Source: Pseudomonadales bacterium (GTDB lineage: Bacteria; Pseudomonadota; Gammaproteobacteria; Pseudomonadales; Azotimanducaceae). From it: a stretch of 7,293 nucleotides of DNA. The DNA is taken from contig JAGWBL010000052.1 of NCBI GenBank assembly GCA_021295935.1, positions 14,495 to 21,787 on the forward strand, given 5' to 3'. The notes under the pieces were generated by a model. That model had not been told where the DNA came from. It searched no databases and was given only the letters and a program-made list of their open reading frames with translations. Numbering within the stretch: the first letter of the stretch is position 1; each line of letters opens with the position of its first letter. A program made the position numbers and the translations under genes. Shown piece after piece: positions 6,902-7,293 of this stretch.

Positions 6902-7293
6902 ATGGCGGAATCCTCGACACTGTTCTTGCGCCTGGAATCGAAGGTGAAGCATGCTGACTCGGTGAATGCCGAACAGCGCGTGCGTGCGGCCCTTGGATCT
7001 TCGACCTACGCCAACGTCTTCCTGTTGGGGTATGCGGTCCAGAAGGGCCTTGTTCCCTTGATGCCGTCAAGCATTGAAGAAGCGCTCCGTCTGAACGGAG
7101 TGGCGGTGGACAGGAACCTGGCCGCGTTCCGGTTGGGACGGTCGGCGGCCGCTGGGCTCGACGTGGATCAAGCCAAACCAGCCGAGGCGACGAACTCGAA
7201 ATTGAAGACTCTTGGGCTTCAGGAGATGATCCGCTACCGCGCGGACTTCTTGCACAAGTACCAGAACAAGGCGTTCGCGGACAAGTACCTGCA
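6902..7293 (+). CDS. Continuation of the indolepyruvate ferredoxin oxidoreductase in a shifted frame, cut by window end
   Basis: The frame beginning at ATG 6902 stays open to the right edge (130 codons plus two bases). It encodes the second half of the gamma domain and the start of the C-terminal extension of the fused oxidoreductase family. From about residue 15 it reads like family members: QRVRAALG, STYANVFLLGYAVQKGLVPL, then EEALRLNGVAVDRNLAAFRLG, and later RADFLHKYQNKAFADKYL. This is not an independent domain but the direct continuation of the preceding frame. The ATG lies 4 bases after the upstream TGA, so reinitiation is conceivable, but there is no Shine-Dalgarno and the break falls inside a folded domain. 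A frameshift is the simpler reading. Its true end lies outside the window. Confidence 0.8.
   Translation, partial: MAESSTLFLRLESKVKHADSVNAEQRVRAALGSSTYANVFLLGYAVQKGLVPLMPSSIEEALRLNGVAVDRNLAAFRLGRSAAAGLDVDQAKPAEATNSKLKTLGLQEMIRYRADFLHKYQNKAFADKYL

Noticed and set aside
5497..6903. Long minus-strand open frame (468 codons) opposite the oxidoreductase gene
   Set aside because: It mirrors a real coding gene in GC-rich DNA, has an Arg/His/Leu-rich composition typical of antisense frames, and shows no recognisable domain.

Overview
The window is GC-rich with strong G/C third positions. It reads as ordinary proteobacterial chromosome. PNPase, methylcrotonyl-CoA carboxylase beta, the Lrp-type regulator and the fused indolepyruvate oxidoreductase all look proteobacterial, and the PNPase is close to the gammaproteobacterial type. 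I cannot name a genus. There is no RNA gene, CRISPR array, insertion sequence or phage gene that I can support.

Layout: (1) 2-1906 is the 3' nine-tenths of pnp, open at the left edge and lacking only about 62 N-terminal codons. (2) 1907-2243 is a gap with no recognisable gene and a few small inverted repeats. (3) 2244-3854 is a complete carboxyltransferase (beta) subunit of methylcrotonyl-CoA carboxylase, without its biotin-carrying alpha subunit nearby. (4) 3872-4324, minus strand, is a complete Lrp/AsnC-family regulator that converges on the carboxylase gene with a 17-base gap. (5) 4325-4458 is an AT-rich divergent control region with a partly symmetric element. (6) 4459-6897 is a large fused indolepyruvate ferredoxin oxidoreductase whose frame ends early. 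The rest of the same protein continues in another frame at about 6902-7293 and runs off the right edge.

Functionally, pnp is a housekeeping RNA-turnover gene. The other three genes suit amino acid catabolism: MCC acts in leucine breakdown, the oxidoreductase decarboxylates aryl (or related) 2-oxoacids to acyl-CoA with ferredoxin as acceptor, and a divergent Lrp-type regulator is the expected controller. The most notable observation is the reading-frame break inside the gamma domain of the oxidoreductase. It may be a real inactivating mutation, a gene split or a sequencing error. I found no convincing sign of an undescribed system.
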